This document shows, one piece after another, positions 42,690-51,671 of a DNA stretch of 64,000 nucleotides. How positions within the stretch are numbered: position 1 is the first letter of the stretch; each line of letters begins with the position of its first letter. A program made the translations under genes and the position numbers. Below the pieces are notes generated by a model, which was given only the letters and a program-made list of their open reading frames with translations, was not told where the DNA came from and ran no database searches. The stretch is from Brotaphodocola faecis (GTDB taxonomy: Bacteria; Bacillota; Clostridia; Lachnospirales; Lachnospiraceae): assembly GCF_040096075.1 (NCBI RefSeq), contig NZ_JBBMFJ010000016.1, positions 1 to 64,000 of the forward strand. Direction: 5' to 3'.

Positions 42690-43515
42690 GCGGGGACTGG
42701 TGAACCGGATCATCCCGTTCAGTTACGTGGATGGACCCGGCAACCGCAGCGCCATCTTCTTTCAGGGATGTGATTTCCGCTGCCGGTACTGCCACAATCC
42801 GGAGACGCAGAATCTGTGTATTGCCTGCGGCGCCTGCGTGTCGGTGTGTCCGGTACAGGCTCTCAGCATGAAAGACGGTAAAGTGGTGTGGGATTCGGCT
42901 GTTTGTGTCGGGTGCGACGCCTGTATTCAGACATGCAGGAATTACAGTTCTCCTAAAGTGCGCCGGATGACGGCGGAAGAGATTCTGGAAGAGATCGGAT
43001 CATCCCTTCCCTTTATTGAGGGAATTACCGTAAGCGGCGGGGAGTGTACGCGGTACCACACGTTTATCGCTGAATTGTTCCGAAAGGCGCACAGCCTGGG
43101 CAAGACTTGTTTTGTGGATACCAACGGCCAGACCGATTTTCGGCAGATGCCGGAGCTTGCAGCAGAGATGAATATGGCCATGCTGGATGTGAAGGCTTTT
43201 GACAGCGATTATCACAGGATGCTGACAGGATGCGGAAACGATGTGGTTCTGCAGAATCTTTCTTATCTGGCAGAGATTGGAAAGCTCTATGAAGTCCGAA
43301 CTGTCATTGTTCCCGGATACCTGGACAATGAAGATACGGTGCGGCAGGTGAGCCGGATTCTGGCGCAGCGGCCACAGATTCGGTACAAATTAATTCAATA
43401 TCGTCCATGGGGTGTACGCCCGTCCATGGATGTGGAGCCGCCGACAGCGGCTTATATGGAGAAACTTGCAACGCTGGCCCGGGCGTCCGGCGTGGAAAAG
43501 GTGGTGTGTACATGA
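42682..43515 (+). CDS. yjjW: YjjW-family glycyl radical enzyme activase (radical SAM)
   Basis: 277 aa. The radical SAM motif is CDFRCRYCHNPE (Cys-3-Cys-2-Cys). Two inserted ferredoxin-like clusters follow: CIACGACVSVCPVQAL and CVGCDACIQTCRNYS. ITVSGGECTRYH is the SAM-binding GGE motif. It installs the glycyl radical on YjjI. The ATG at 42682 lies inside the end of yjjI; the frame is open further upstream but would overlap yjjI widely. The stop codon overlaps the next start (ATGA), so yjjI, yjjW and the amidohydrolase gene are translationally coupled. Confidence 0.93.
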   Translation: MPERGLVNRIIPFSYVDGPGNRSAIFFQGCDFRCRYCHNPETQNLCIACGACVSVCPVQALSMKDGKVVWDSAVCVGCDACIQTCRNYSSPKVRRMTAEEILEEIGSSLPFIEGITVSGGECTRYHTFIAELFRKAHSLGKTCFVDTNGQTDFRQMPELAAEMNMAMLDVKAFDSDYHRMLTGCGNDVVLQNLSYLAEIGKLYEVRTVIVPGYLDNEDTVRQVSRILAQRPQIRYKLIQYRPWGVRPSMDVEPPTAAYMEKLATLARASGVEKVVCT

Positions 43516-44855
43516 GAGAAGTGTGTGATATTCTGATTCGAGACAGCCGGATTCTGACCGGAGACTTTACCATAAAAGAACACGTCTCGGTGGCGGTGAA
43601 GGATAAAATAATATATGCCATAGGAACACCGGAAGAACTGGATCAGCGTTTTTGCCCGGCGGAGGTGCTGGAGGCAGATGGAAATCTTCTGATGCCCGGC
43701 TTTATAGACGGTCATACCCATACCTGCCAGCAGCTTCTGCGGGGCAGGACGGCGGATGAGTACCCTATGATCTGGACCCGTTTTTTGGTTCCCTTTGAGA
43801 GTAGCCTGAGCCCTGAAGATGTACGTGTTTCGGCGCGTCTGCACTGCGTGGAGATGATCCGGGCCGGTATCACCGGTTTTGCCGATGCCGGCGGCGTCCA
43901 TATGGATCAGGTAGCCGAGGCAGTGATGGAGACGGGGATGCGCGCGGCGCTCTGTCCGTCTACCATGGACATGGGCAATGTAGTCTGCGGGGAGATGAAA
44001 CACTCCACCGAAGATTGTATCCGGCTGACGGAGGAACTGCACAGCCGGTATCAGGGAGCTGGGGATGGCCGGGTGGATATCTGGTTCGGCATACGGCAGT
44101 TGATGACCTGTTCAAAACAACTGATAGAAAAGATTGTGGAAAAGGCAGAGGAGTTAGACACGGGCATTCATATGCACCTGTGCGAGCATAAGGACGAGGT
44201 CAGCTTCTGCCTGCAGAATTATAAAATGCGCCCGGCTGCGTTTCTGCAGTCGGTGGGAGCGCTGAGTCCCAGGCTTCTGACGGCTCACAACGTACTTCTG
44301 ACAGAGCGTGACATTACGCTCTTGGCGGACAACAGAGTGCATGTCATTCATTGTCCAATGGCGAACTTCATCAACCACGGTTTTCCCAAAATTCCTTCCA
44401 TGCTGGAGCGTGGAGCGTCTATTGGAATCGGCTGCGATGGCGCATCCCATATTGCATTGGATATGTTTACACAGATTCGGGCGCTGAAGGCGGGGGTGAC
44501 GGCCCAGTGGGGGCTTCCGGTATTTGATCCGGTGGCTGTACCCAACGATCAGCTTCTGCGGATGATTACTTTTGGAGGTGCCCAGGCAATCCGCCATGGA
44601 GATACGCTTGGCGTGATTGAGGAGGGAAAGACAGCGGATCTGATTGTGATGGATGTGAAGGGTCCCCATATGCGGCCGACGCAGCGGCTTCTCAATACGG
44701 TGGTTTCTTCCGGAAACAGTCATGACATTCTTCATACCATCATTGACGGAAAGCTGGTTATGAAAGATCGGCAGCTGGTGGAATTGGATGAAGAAAAGAT
44801 CATTGCAGATGCAGAGCAGCATATGAGAGAAATAAACAGAAAGTCGGGGATTTGA
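43512..44855 (+). CDS. Amidohydrolase, probable purine nucleoside or base deaminase
   Basis: 447 aa amidohydrolase of the MTA/SAH deaminase-chlorohydrolase group. Metal ligands are visible as GFIDGHTHTCQQLLRG (His-X-His), TGIHMHLCEHKDE and IGIGCDGASH (Asp). TAHNVLLTERD and HVIHCPMANFINHG are further family blocks. Enzymes of this group deaminate adenosine-like compounds, S-adenosylhomocysteine, guanine or cytosine. With a nucleoside hydrolase and nucleoside transporter beside it, purine or pyrimidine deamination is likely; the exact substrate is not readable. Starts within the yjjW stop codon. Confidence 0.87.
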   Translation: MREVCDILIRDSRILTGDFTIKEHVSVAVKDKIIYAIGTPEELDQRFCPAEVLEADGNLLMPGFIDGHTHTCQQLLRGRTADEYPMIWTRFLVPFESSLSPEDVRVSARLHCVEMIRAGITGFADAGGVHMDQVAEAVMETGMRAALCPSTMDMGNVVCGEMKHSTEDCIRLTEELHSRYQGAGDGRVDIWFGIRQLMTCSKQLIEKIVEKAEELDTGIHMHLCEHKDEVSFCLQNYKMRPAAFLQSVGALSPRLLTAHNVLLTERDITLLADNRVHVIHCPMANFINHGFPKIPSMLERGASIGIGCDGASHIALDMFTQIRALKAGVTAQWGLPVFDPVAVPNDQLLRMITFGGAQAIRHGDTLGVIEEGKTADLIVMDVKGPHMRPTQRLLNTVVSSGNSHDILHTIIDGKLVMKDRQLVELDEEKIIADAEQHMREINRKSGI

Positions 44856-44856
44856 C

Positions 44857-45831
44857 ATGAGCAAAAAGATTTTGTACAGCTGTGATACCGGCGTGGACGA
44901 TGCTCTGGCGCTTGCTTATCTGGCGGCCCAGGAAGAGTGCGAGGTGGTGGGTGTTACCTGCTCCTACGGCATGAGTTATGTGGGTGACGTCTTCCGGAAC
45001 ACAAAGGAAGTCCTTCGGCTCTGCGGAAAGCCGGAGATTCCGATAGTTATGGGAAGTGAGACGCCACTCAGCGGGGAACATATCGATTTCAGCGGCGGCA
45101 GCAAGTTTCACGGTATGTCCGGGATCGGCGGCGTACTTCCGCCCAGCACCCCCGAAGACTGGGGAGACGCGAAGCCGGAGGATGCCACGGATTTTATTAT
45201 TGAGATGATTGAGACATACGGCAAAGAACTGTATTGGGTCACAAGCGGTCCTATGACGGATATTGCGAGAGTGCTTCGGAAAGATCCGTCTGTTGCGGAA
45301 AAGGTGGGGGCGGTTTACATTATGGGAGGTGCGCTGGCCACTCCTGGAAATGTTGGGAATGTGATGGAGGTAGTGATGGAAGCCAACGTCCGTCTGGACG
45401 TGAAGGCGTGCTATGAAGTGCTGACTTCCAAACTTCCGGTAGTACTTGTGGGGCTGGATGTGACTCGCAAGACGCTGTTTACGTATGAGGATCATGAACG
45501 GTGGCATACCATCGGTACAGAGAGCGCGCTGTTCCTTTATGAGAGCCTAAAGCATTATCTGGGTGCGTACAAACAGTTCCATCCGTATTTAAACGGCTGC
45601 GGGCTTCATGATCCGCTAGCTGCGGTGGCGGCAATCCACCCCGAGATTCTCACAACGATCCCGATGCATCTGACCTGTTTTACAGAAGGGCCTCTGCGGG
45701 GGAGAACCACGGAGGATGTATGGAGATGCAATGACCCGGAATACAGCATGAAAGCAGCCATGTTTGTGGATGTGAAGGCGTTTCAAAACGAGTTTTTCGG
45801 AAAAGTGGAGGCAATGCTCCGCAATCACTAG
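44857..45831 (+). CDS. Nucleoside hydrolase (IunH family)
   Basis: 324 aa. The calcium- and ribose-binding aspartates are in CDTGVDDALALAYLA (Asp10, Asp14, Asp15). ALATPGNVGNVMEVVMEANVRLDVKACYEVL resembles the ribose-contacting region with Glu-Ala-Asn, and NGCGLHDPLAAVAAIHPE holds the second His-Asp pair. It hydrolyses ribonucleosides to base and ribose, the latter a substrate for the ribokinase at 39209. Only one base separates it from the preceding stop codon. Confidence 0.92.
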   Translation: MSKKILYSCDTGVDDALALAYLAAQEECEVVGVTCSYGMSYVGDVFRNTKEVLRLCGKPEIPIVMGSETPLSGEHIDFSGGSKFHGMSGIGGVLPPSTPEDWGDAKPEDATDFIIEMIETYGKELYWVTSGPMTDIARVLRKDPSVAEKVGAVYIMGGALATPGNVGNVMEVVMEANVRLDVKACYEVLTSKLPVVLVGLDVTRKTLFTYEDHERWHTIGTESALFLYESLKHYLGAYKQFHPYLNGCGLHDPLAAVAAIHPEILTTIPMHLTCFTEGPLRGRTTEDVWRCNDPEYSMKAAMFVDVKAFQNEFFGKVEAMLRNH

Positions 45832-45854
45832 AGGACAGACGGAGGGGACCGACG

Positions 45855-46328
45855 ATGGATCGTATATATGTAGCGGGATTTGATGTGTTTTATCCCGATT
45901 GGCGGGAAAAACGGTATTTAGAGTACAGGGCTCTATGCGCCGGATATGGTTTTGAGATGCAGGCGCAGAAAGCGGCGCCGGATGCAGGGAAGACCCTGGG
46001 AGAACGAATTTTTCTCAAGAACATTCATTGTATCGAGATCAGTGATTATGTGGTGGCCAATGTCAATTGTTTCCGGGGCGGGGAACCGGACAGCGGCACC
46101 TGTTTTGAGATCGGATATGCGTATGCCCTTGGGAAGAAGATATACGGGTATCTGAACGATACCAGAACCATGATGGAGAAGATCGGAGGGGAGACGGATC
46201 AGGACGGCTTCCTAGTTGAAAACTTCGACCTTCCCGTGAACCTGATGCTGGGATGCAGCATGACGCTGATCCAAGGCGACTTGGAACATTGTCTGCAAGA
46301 AATTCGGAGAAGAGAGAGGAAAGGCTGA
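45855..46328 (+). CDS. Nucleoside 2-deoxyribosyltransferase family protein
   Basis: 157 aa. It has the Nuc_deoxyrib_tr fold signatures RIYVAGFDVFYP, ADYVVANVN-like SDYVVANVNCFRG and EPDSGTCFEIGYAYALGKKIYGYLND, in which the Glu of CFEIGYA corresponds to the catalytic glutamate. These enzymes swap bases between deoxynucleosides through a covalent deoxyribosyl intermediate, or hydrolyse them. GGAGGGG upstream. Its TGA overlaps the ATG of the ATPase gene by one base. Confidence 0.88.
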   Translation: MDRIYVAGFDVFYPDWREKRYLEYRALCAGYGFEMQAQKAAPDAGKTLGERIFLKNIHCIEISDYVVANVNCFRGGEPDSGTCFEIGYAYALGKKIYGYLNDTRTMMEKIGGETDQDGFLVENFDLPVNLMLGCSMTLIQGDLEHCLQEIRRRERKG

Positions 46329-47851
46329 TGGGACATTTGCTTGAGGTAAAAGATGTAACCAAGATCTATGAGGGCGGTGTGCTAGCCAATCACAATGTAA
46401 ACTTCACCGTAGATGAGGGCGAGATTCATGCTCTTGTAGGTGAGAACGGAGCGGGAAAGAGTACGCTGATGAAGATGCTTTACGGTTTGGAGAGTATCAC
46501 CTCGGGGCATATCTACATGAACGGAGAGGAGCTGAAGCTCCAGTCCAGTAAGGATGCCATCGCCCACGGCATCGGCATGGTGCATCAGCATTTTATGCTG
46601 GTGGATTCCCTGACCGGAGCGGAGAACATGATGCTGGGAATGGAAAAGACCAGTTTCGTGTCCAATAAAAAGCGGGACATTGAGATTACCAACGAAGTGG
46701 CGAAAAAGTACAATTTTGACATCGATGCATCCCGAAGAGTCCGGGATATGAGTGTGGGAATGAAACAGAAGCTGGAGATTCTGAAGATTCTTTACCGAAG
46801 CGCCAAACTGATTATTCTGGATGAGCCCACGGCGGTTCTGACGCCTCAGGAGACAGAGGAGCTGTTCGAAAAGCTTCTGGATCTGAAAAAGAGAGGCATG
46901 ACCATCATTTTCATTTCTCATAAGCTGAACGAGGTAAAACGCATCAGCGACCGGATCACCGTACTCAAGGGTGGCCTAACCAAGGGAACGCATTTGACGA
47001 AGGATGTCACGGAGGAAGATATTTCCAACCTGATGGTCGGCCGGGAAATTACCTTTGATTACGACAAAGAAAAGATTACGCCGGGAGAAGAGGTTCTGAA
47101 GGTTGAAAAACTGGCGTATGTGGACAAATTTAAGATTCCCAAGCTTTCCGGTGTCAGCCTGAGTGTCCGCAGAGGCGAGATTGTGGGAATTGCAGGCGTT
47201 GAGGGCAATGGCCAGAGCGAACTGATTTCCATTATCACCGGCAATATGCGCGCCATCGACGGAAAGGTATTTTTAAACGGCAAGGATATTACCCGGGAAT
47301 CGGTAACGAACATCCGCAGGATCGGTATGTCCCATGTACCGGAAGACCGTATGATGAACGGATGCGCGGCTGAAATGAGTGTGCAGGAGAATCTGACGGT
47401 TTCCAATATCGATACATTTACCAACGGCGCGGGAATGATCCTGAAGTCAAAGATCAAGGAACACTGCCAGGAACAGATCAAAGAGTTTATGATCAAAACC
47501 AGGGATGAAAACCAGCCCATCGGCAGCCTGTCCGGCGGAAATATTCAGAAAGCGATTGTGGCCAGAGAATTTAAGGCGGAAAGCGATCTGCTGGTGCTGA
47601 ATCAGCCCACCCGAGGCGTGGACGTGGGTGCGATCTCCTTTATTCATTCAAAGATTTTGGAGATGCGGAGCCATAAAAAGGCAATCCTTCTGGTTTCGGC
47701 GGATCTGAATGAGCTGATCTCACTGAGCGACCGGATTCTGGTTATGCACAAGGGTAAGGTAGTGGCCGCTCTGAGAAACGAACCGAAAGTCACCGAGCAG
47801 GAGCTGGGACTTTATATGCTCGGAATCAAGAAACAGGAGGGATTGGGATAA
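46328..47851 (+). CDS. Nucleoside ABC transporter ATP-binding protein (tandem domains)
   Basis: 507 aa with two nucleotide-binding domains. Domain 1: GENGAGKSTLMKML, signature MSVGMKQKLEILK, Walker B IILDEPTAVLTPQE. Domain 2: degenerate Walker A in GVEGNGQSELI, LSGGNIQKAIVARE and LVLNQPTRGVDVGA. The closest architecture is the BmpA/NupA-type simple nucleoside importer rather than the arabinose system earlier in the window. The start at 46328 is chosen because the longer frame overlaps the deoxyribosyltransferase gene. Confidence 0.93.
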   Translation: MGHLLEVKDVTKIYEGGVLANHNVNFTVDEGEIHALVGENGAGKSTLMKMLYGLESITSGHIYMNGEELKLQSSKDAIAHGIGMVHQHFMLVDSLTGAENMMLGMEKTSFVSNKKRDIEITNEVAKKYNFDIDASRRVRDMSVGMKQKLEILKILYRSAKLIILDEPTAVLTPQETEELFEKLLDLKKRGMTIIFISHKLNEVKRISDRITVLKGGLTKGTHLTKDVTEEDISNLMVGREITFDYDKEKITPGEEVLKVEKLAYVDKFKIPKLSGVSLSVRRGEIVGIAGVEGNGQSELISIITGNMRAIDGKVFLNGKDITRESVTNIRRIGMSHVPEDRMMNGCAAEMSVQENLTVSNIDTFTNGAGMILKSKIKEHCQEQIKEFMIKTRDENQPIGSLSGGNIQKAIVAREFKAESDLLVLNQPTRGVDVGAISFIHSKILEMRSHKKAILLVSADLNELISLSDRILVMHKGKVVAALRNEPKVTEQELGLYMLGIKKQEGLG

Positions 47852-47854
47852 GTC

Positions 47855-48955
47855 ATGGAAAATAAAAAAACAAATGCTAAAAAATTTGATGTCATGAATT
47901 ATTTCAGTGTCATCCGAATCGCCGCGGCGCTTCTTTTGTCCATTGTCCTGGTTTTTGTGATTATTTTCTTCGTGAGTGAGACGCCGGGACTGGCAATTCA
48001 GAAACTGATGCTGGGGCCTCTGGAGACCAAGCGCAGCTTCTTTAACGTGGTAGTGCGGGGTATTCCGCTGGTATTTACAGGTCTGGGTTTGACGCTCTGC
48101 TTAAAGAGTGGTATCTTCAACATTAGCTCCGACGCGTCTTTCTATATGGGCGCGGTGGTGGCGACGGCGATTGCTATTTCATTTCCCCTGCCCAACATTG
48201 TGCATCAGGCGGTTCTGATTATCGCAGCGGCGATTGTAGGCGGATTGATTTCCATGCTGCCGGTTATCGTCAATAAGTATACAAAAGTAAATCCGGTGGT
48301 TCTGGCGATTATGGCTAACTCCATCTTTTACTACTTGGGGCTGTCCATTGTTAGTTCCTTTTTTCTGGAGCCAAGCGGAAGCTGGGGAAGTTACAAGTTT
48401 CCGGACCATGCGCGGATGGGAACCATGATTCAGGGAACCACCCTTCACTATGGTTTTCTGGTTATGATTGCAGTGACGATTTTTGTCATTATCCTGATGA
48501 ACAAGACTTCCTTCGGTTATAAGGTTCGTGTGACGGGAAGCAACCTCGATTTTGCAAAAGCATCTGGTATTAAAACCAACTTTGTGATTCTTCTGGCTCA
48601 GTTTATCGGCGGCGCAATCGCCGGCATGGGCGGTGCCATTGAGATCGTGGGCGTGTACAAGCGTTTCCGGTGGCAGTCTCAGACGAACTATGTATGGGAT
48701 GGTCTGCTGATCTACATGCTGTCCAACGGCAACCCCACATATATACCGCTGACGGCATTTTTCATCGCGTACCTGCGTGTAGGAGCGGAGATCATGTCCC
48801 GCGCTACGGATCTGGATCCGGAAATCGTGACGTTTTTGCAGGGAATCATCATTTTCCTGGTGGCGTCTCAGAAATTCCTGTATTTCATTAAGCGGAGACA
48901 CGATCAGAAGATGTCTCTCAAACAGGCAGAGGAGGAAGGAGGTGCAGCAGTATGA
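47855..48955 (+). CDS. Nucleoside ABC transporter permease 1
   Basis: 366 aa, eight or more hydrophobic segments, BPD_transp_2 family. VVRGIPLVFTGLGLTLCLKSGIFNISSDASFYMGAVV, VRVTGSNLDFAKASGIKTNFVILLAQ and GGAIAGMGGAIEIVGVYKRF are typical of NupB/YufP-like permeases. Follows the ATPase by 3 nt and overlaps permease 2 by 4 nt. Confidence 0.92.
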   Translation: MENKKTNAKKFDVMNYFSVIRIAAALLLSIVLVFVIIFFVSETPGLAIQKLMLGPLETKRSFFNVVVRGIPLVFTGLGLTLCLKSGIFNISSDASFYMGAVVATAIAISFPLPNIVHQAVLIIAAAIVGGLISMLPVIVNKYTKVNPVVLAIMANSIFYYLGLSIVSSFFLEPSGSWGSYKFPDHARMGTMIQGTTLHYGFLVMIAVTIFVIILMNKTSFGYKVRVTGSNLDFAKASGIKTNFVILLAQFIGGAIAGMGGAIEIVGVYKRFRWQSQTNYVWDGLLIYMLSNGNPTYIPLTAFFIAYLRVGAEIMSRATDLDPEIVTFLQGIIIFLVASQKFLYFIKRRHDQKMSLKQAEEEGGAAV

Positions 48956-49893
48956 TGGAGTTCTTTTTATCACCGACATTCTGGAAGACGGTGCTGGCCA
49001 GCACCACGCCGGTTATGCTGGCAACGCTGGCGGCCAATATGATGACCAAGGCGGGAATCTTCAATCTGGCGATCGAGGGAACCATGCTGATCTGTGCGCT
49101 GACCGGAGTCGTTGTCAGTGCCTTCACTCAGAATCTTTGGATCGGCTGTATTGCGGCGGTGGCTATGGGGATTCTGGTATCCTTTATATTCGGGTATTTC
49201 TCCCTGATTATGAAGGGAGCAATGAACGCCTGCGGCGTGGCCATGAACCTGATCGCTACCGGCGGAACCGTATTTGTTCTGGTAATGCTGACGGGCAGCA
49301 AGGCCAACTCAAGCGCGCTCAAGAGTCTTACGTTCCCGGTTGTGGATATTCCTGTTATTAAAGATATTCCGGTTTTTGGAACCATTATTTCCGGACAGAA
49401 CATGGTTACTTATATTGGATGGGCAATTGTGGTTCTGACGGCATGGATGCTCTATAAAACCAAGCTGGGCATCAACATCCGGGCAGTTGGCGAGAATCCT
49501 GCGGCAGCCAAAGCATCCGGTATCAACGTAATCTGGCATCAGTTTGTGGCTCTGGCGATCTGCGGTGTGTCCTGTTCCTTCGGTGGCATGTATCTATCCA
49601 TGGGAGCGCTTCGCTCCTTTACTACGGGCATGGTTGCTGGAAGAGGATATATGTCTCTTGCTATGGATGCCATGAGTCAGGGCAATCCGGTGATCGGATG
49701 TTTAAGCTCTCTGCTTTACGGATTTTCCGATACAATTACTGTGTATCTTCAGCTTTACAGCAAGATCGATCTGAAGCTGATCGAGGCGTTCCCGTATCTG
49801 TTCATCATCGTTGTCCTTGTGATTATCCAGGGCATCCGCAAGATGGTGGCCCACAGAAAAGAAAAGCTTGCAAGCCTGAATCAGGCAGCATGA
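48952..49893 (+). CDS. Nucleoside ABC transporter permease 2
   Basis: 313 aa membrane protein, NupC/YufQ-like. MTKAGIFNLAIEGTMLICAL, INIRAVGENPAAAKASGINVIWHQFVALAICG and GGMYLSMGALRSFTTGMVAGRGYMSLAMDA are conserved in this subfamily. ATG overlaps the TGA of permease 1. Confidence 0.92.
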   Translation: MMEFFLSPTFWKTVLASTTPVMLATLAANMMTKAGIFNLAIEGTMLICALTGVVVSAFTQNLWIGCIAAVAMGILVSFIFGYFSLIMKGAMNACGVAMNLIATGGTVFVLVMLTGSKANSSALKSLTFPVVDIPVIKDIPVFGTIISGQNMVTYIGWAIVVLTAWMLYKTKLGINIRAVGENPAAAKASGINVIWHQFVALAICGVSCSFGGMYLSMGALRSFTTGMVAGRGYMSLAMDAMSQGNPVIGCLSSLLYGFSDTITVYLQLYSKIDLKLIEAFPYLFIIVVLVIIQGIRKMVAHRKEKLASLNQAA

Positions 49894-49923
49894 TAAATCA
49901 CCTACATTAAAGGAGGAGAAAAA

Positions 49924-50511
49924 ATGGCTCAGGAATATTATGATCCGTGGTCAAACACAAAAACAATCAATGGACTGGAAGCAGACCTCGTAATTTCAGC
50001 TCTGCAGAAGTGCATCCGCCGGGGAGAGGAGGATACGGCTCTCCGCATGGCATATGAGCTGTATATGACTTCCACTTTCCATGAGGAGAAGATGTGGAAC
50101 CGTCTTCTTGTTATCCCGGTAGAGGATATTGGTTTCGGCAATGTAGAGGCGGCTGCGGTTGTAAAGAACCTGTATGATCTGCACAAAGAATTCCCTTATA
50201 AAGACGGGGATCGGCCGATTTTCTTTATGTTTGCAATCCGCTATCTGTGCAAGTGCCAGAAAGAGCGTTCTACCGACCATATCAAGAACATTATCATGAA
50301 GGAATTTGATGCCGGATACGTTCCGGAGATTCCGGATTATGCGATTGATATGCACACCATTCAGGGTCGCGCAAGAGGCAGAGATGTATTTTATTTCTTG
50401 GATGAGGCAAGTAAAGTTCAGCCGCTTTGGGAGGAATACGATGATTCATATCGCCTAAAGCTCTATGATATTTGCAAAAAAGAAGCTGAGCAGAACAAGG
50501 AGGAAAAGTAA
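49924..50511 (+). CDS. Stand-alone protein resembling the RarA/MgsA C-terminal domain
   Basis: 195 aa soluble helical protein. NGLEADLVISALQKCIRRGEEDTALRMAYELYM and WNRLLVIPVEDIGFGNVEAAAVVKNLYDL resemble the collar and C-terminal helices of RarA/MgsA clamp-loader-like ATPases, where one reads ALQKSIRGSDVDAALYWLARLL and RRLVVIAYEDIG. The AAA+ ATPase part (Walker A/B) is absent, and the length is far below the roughly 430 aa of RarA. It sits between the nucleoside permease and binding-protein genes, with AAAGGAGGAG before the ATG and only 1 nt before the next gene. Its role in nucleoside handling is unknown. Confidence 0.72.
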   Translation: MAQEYYDPWSNTKTINGLEADLVISALQKCIRRGEEDTALRMAYELYMTSTFHEEKMWNRLLVIPVEDIGFGNVEAAAVVKNLYDLHKEFPYKDGDRPIFFMFAIRYLCKCQKERSTDHIKNIIMKEFDAGYVPEIPDYAIDMHTIQGRARGRDVFYFLDEASKVQPLWEEYDDSYRLKLYDICKKEAEQNKEEK

Positions 50512-50512
50512 C

Positions 50513-51661
50513 ATGAAAAAGATGAACAGAGTTGCAGCGGCTGGCATGGCCGCAATACTGGCCGCAAGTGCGCTGACTGCATGCAGCAGCGGCAACAAAC
50601 CCTCTGAGACACAGGCACCAGAGCAGACTGAGGTAGCGAAAGAAACCGATGCTCCTGTAGCAGATAATGGCGAACTGAAAGAAGTTTACGTATTTATCCG
50701 TGACAGAGGTGATCTGTCTTACTGGGACAGCATGGCTGAAGGTGCAGACCGTTCAGTTACCGATTATGCAGACAGAGCGAATGTGCATGTGGTAGAGACA
50801 ACTGCAGATTTGCAAGCAAATCTGCAGGCTATGTATGAGGCGGCTGACGCAGGTGCAGACCTGATTATTACTGCTTCCGACTTTAAGGATAACCTAGTAG
50901 AAGTTGCTAATGAATTCCCAGACATCGCTTTCACTATCATCAGCGAGGATGTAATTGATCAGTGCGAAAATGGTAACGCATATGGCGTTGACTTCGCTAC
51001 CAGCCAGGCAGCTTACCTAGGCGGTATCGTAGCAGCAGATCTGGCAAAGAGCGGTGTAATTGGCTTCATCGGTGGCATGGACGAGTCCTTGGTAATTCAG
51101 GAATTCTTGTGGGGCTACATTCAGGGTGCAAAGGCTTACAATCCTGACATCAAGATCGTTTACAATTATGTAGGTGCATGGAATGATCCAGATACAGCTA
51201 AGACGCAAGCTATGACACAGTATAACGATGCCAAAGCAGACGTTATCTTCGCATGTGCAGGTGGATCCGGCAACGGTGTTCACAATGCGGCAGGTGAAGC
51301 AGACAAGTATGTGATCGGTGTTGACAGTGACCAGTCTTTACTGTATGCAGACGACGAGACAATTCAGTCTAAGTTCGCTACATCTGTCGTGAAAGAGGTA
51401 GGAAACGCAGTTTATAACGTGATTGGCGAGTGGCTGGATAACGGTGAGCTTCCTTACGGCGAGTACGAGATCCTTGGTCTCGCTGATGGAGCAGTAGGCA
51501 TCGTAGAAGGCGATGTTTTAAACGGTTTACTTTCTGACGAGGGAAAAGCTGCTCTGGAAGCTGCAAAGGCCGGTATCGCTGATGGTTCTGTAGAGGTAAA
51601 AAGCGCTCTTGGTAAAAGCCAGGATGAAGTTAAAGCATTCATCAACGAGAACTGTCAGTAA
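50513..51661 (+). CDS. BMP-family nucleoside-binding lipoprotein
   Basis: 382 aa. Lipobox ALTAC at about residue 25 follows a short basic signal peptide. The BMP/PnrA domain includes VYVFIRDRGDLSYWDSMAEGADR, TASDFKDNLVEVANEFPDIAFTIISEDV, YGVDFATSQAAYLGGIVAADLAKSGVIGFIGGMD and VIGVDSDQSLLYADDETIQ. BMP proteins bind purine nucleosides in Bacillus and Treponema. The ATG at 50513 has AAGGAGG 9 nt upstream and lies just after the previous stop. Last gene of the transporter set. Confidence 0.93.
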   Translation: MKKMNRVAAAGMAAILAASALTACSSGNKPSETQAPEQTEVAKETDAPVADNGELKEVYVFIRDRGDLSYWDSMAEGADRSVTDYADRANVHVVETTADLQANLQAMYEAADAGADLIITASDFKDNLVEVANEFPDIAFTIISEDVIDQCENGNAYGVDFATSQAAYLGGIVAADLAKSGVIGFIGGMDESLVIQEFLWGYIQGAKAYNPDIKIVYNYVGAWNDPDTAKTQAMTQYNDAKADVIFACAGGSGNGVHNAAGEADKYVIGVDSDQSLLYADDETIQSKFATSVVKEVGNAVYNVIGEWLDNGELPYGEYEILGLADGAVGIVEGDVLNGLLSDEGKAALEAAKAGIADGSVEVKSALGKSQDEVKAFINENCQ

Positions 51662-51671
51662 TTCGTGTGTA

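Noticed and set aside
41487..42713. 408-codon open frame on the minus strand
   Set aside because: Fully antisense to the recognised yjjI gene; composition is typical of a mirror frame and no domain is seen.
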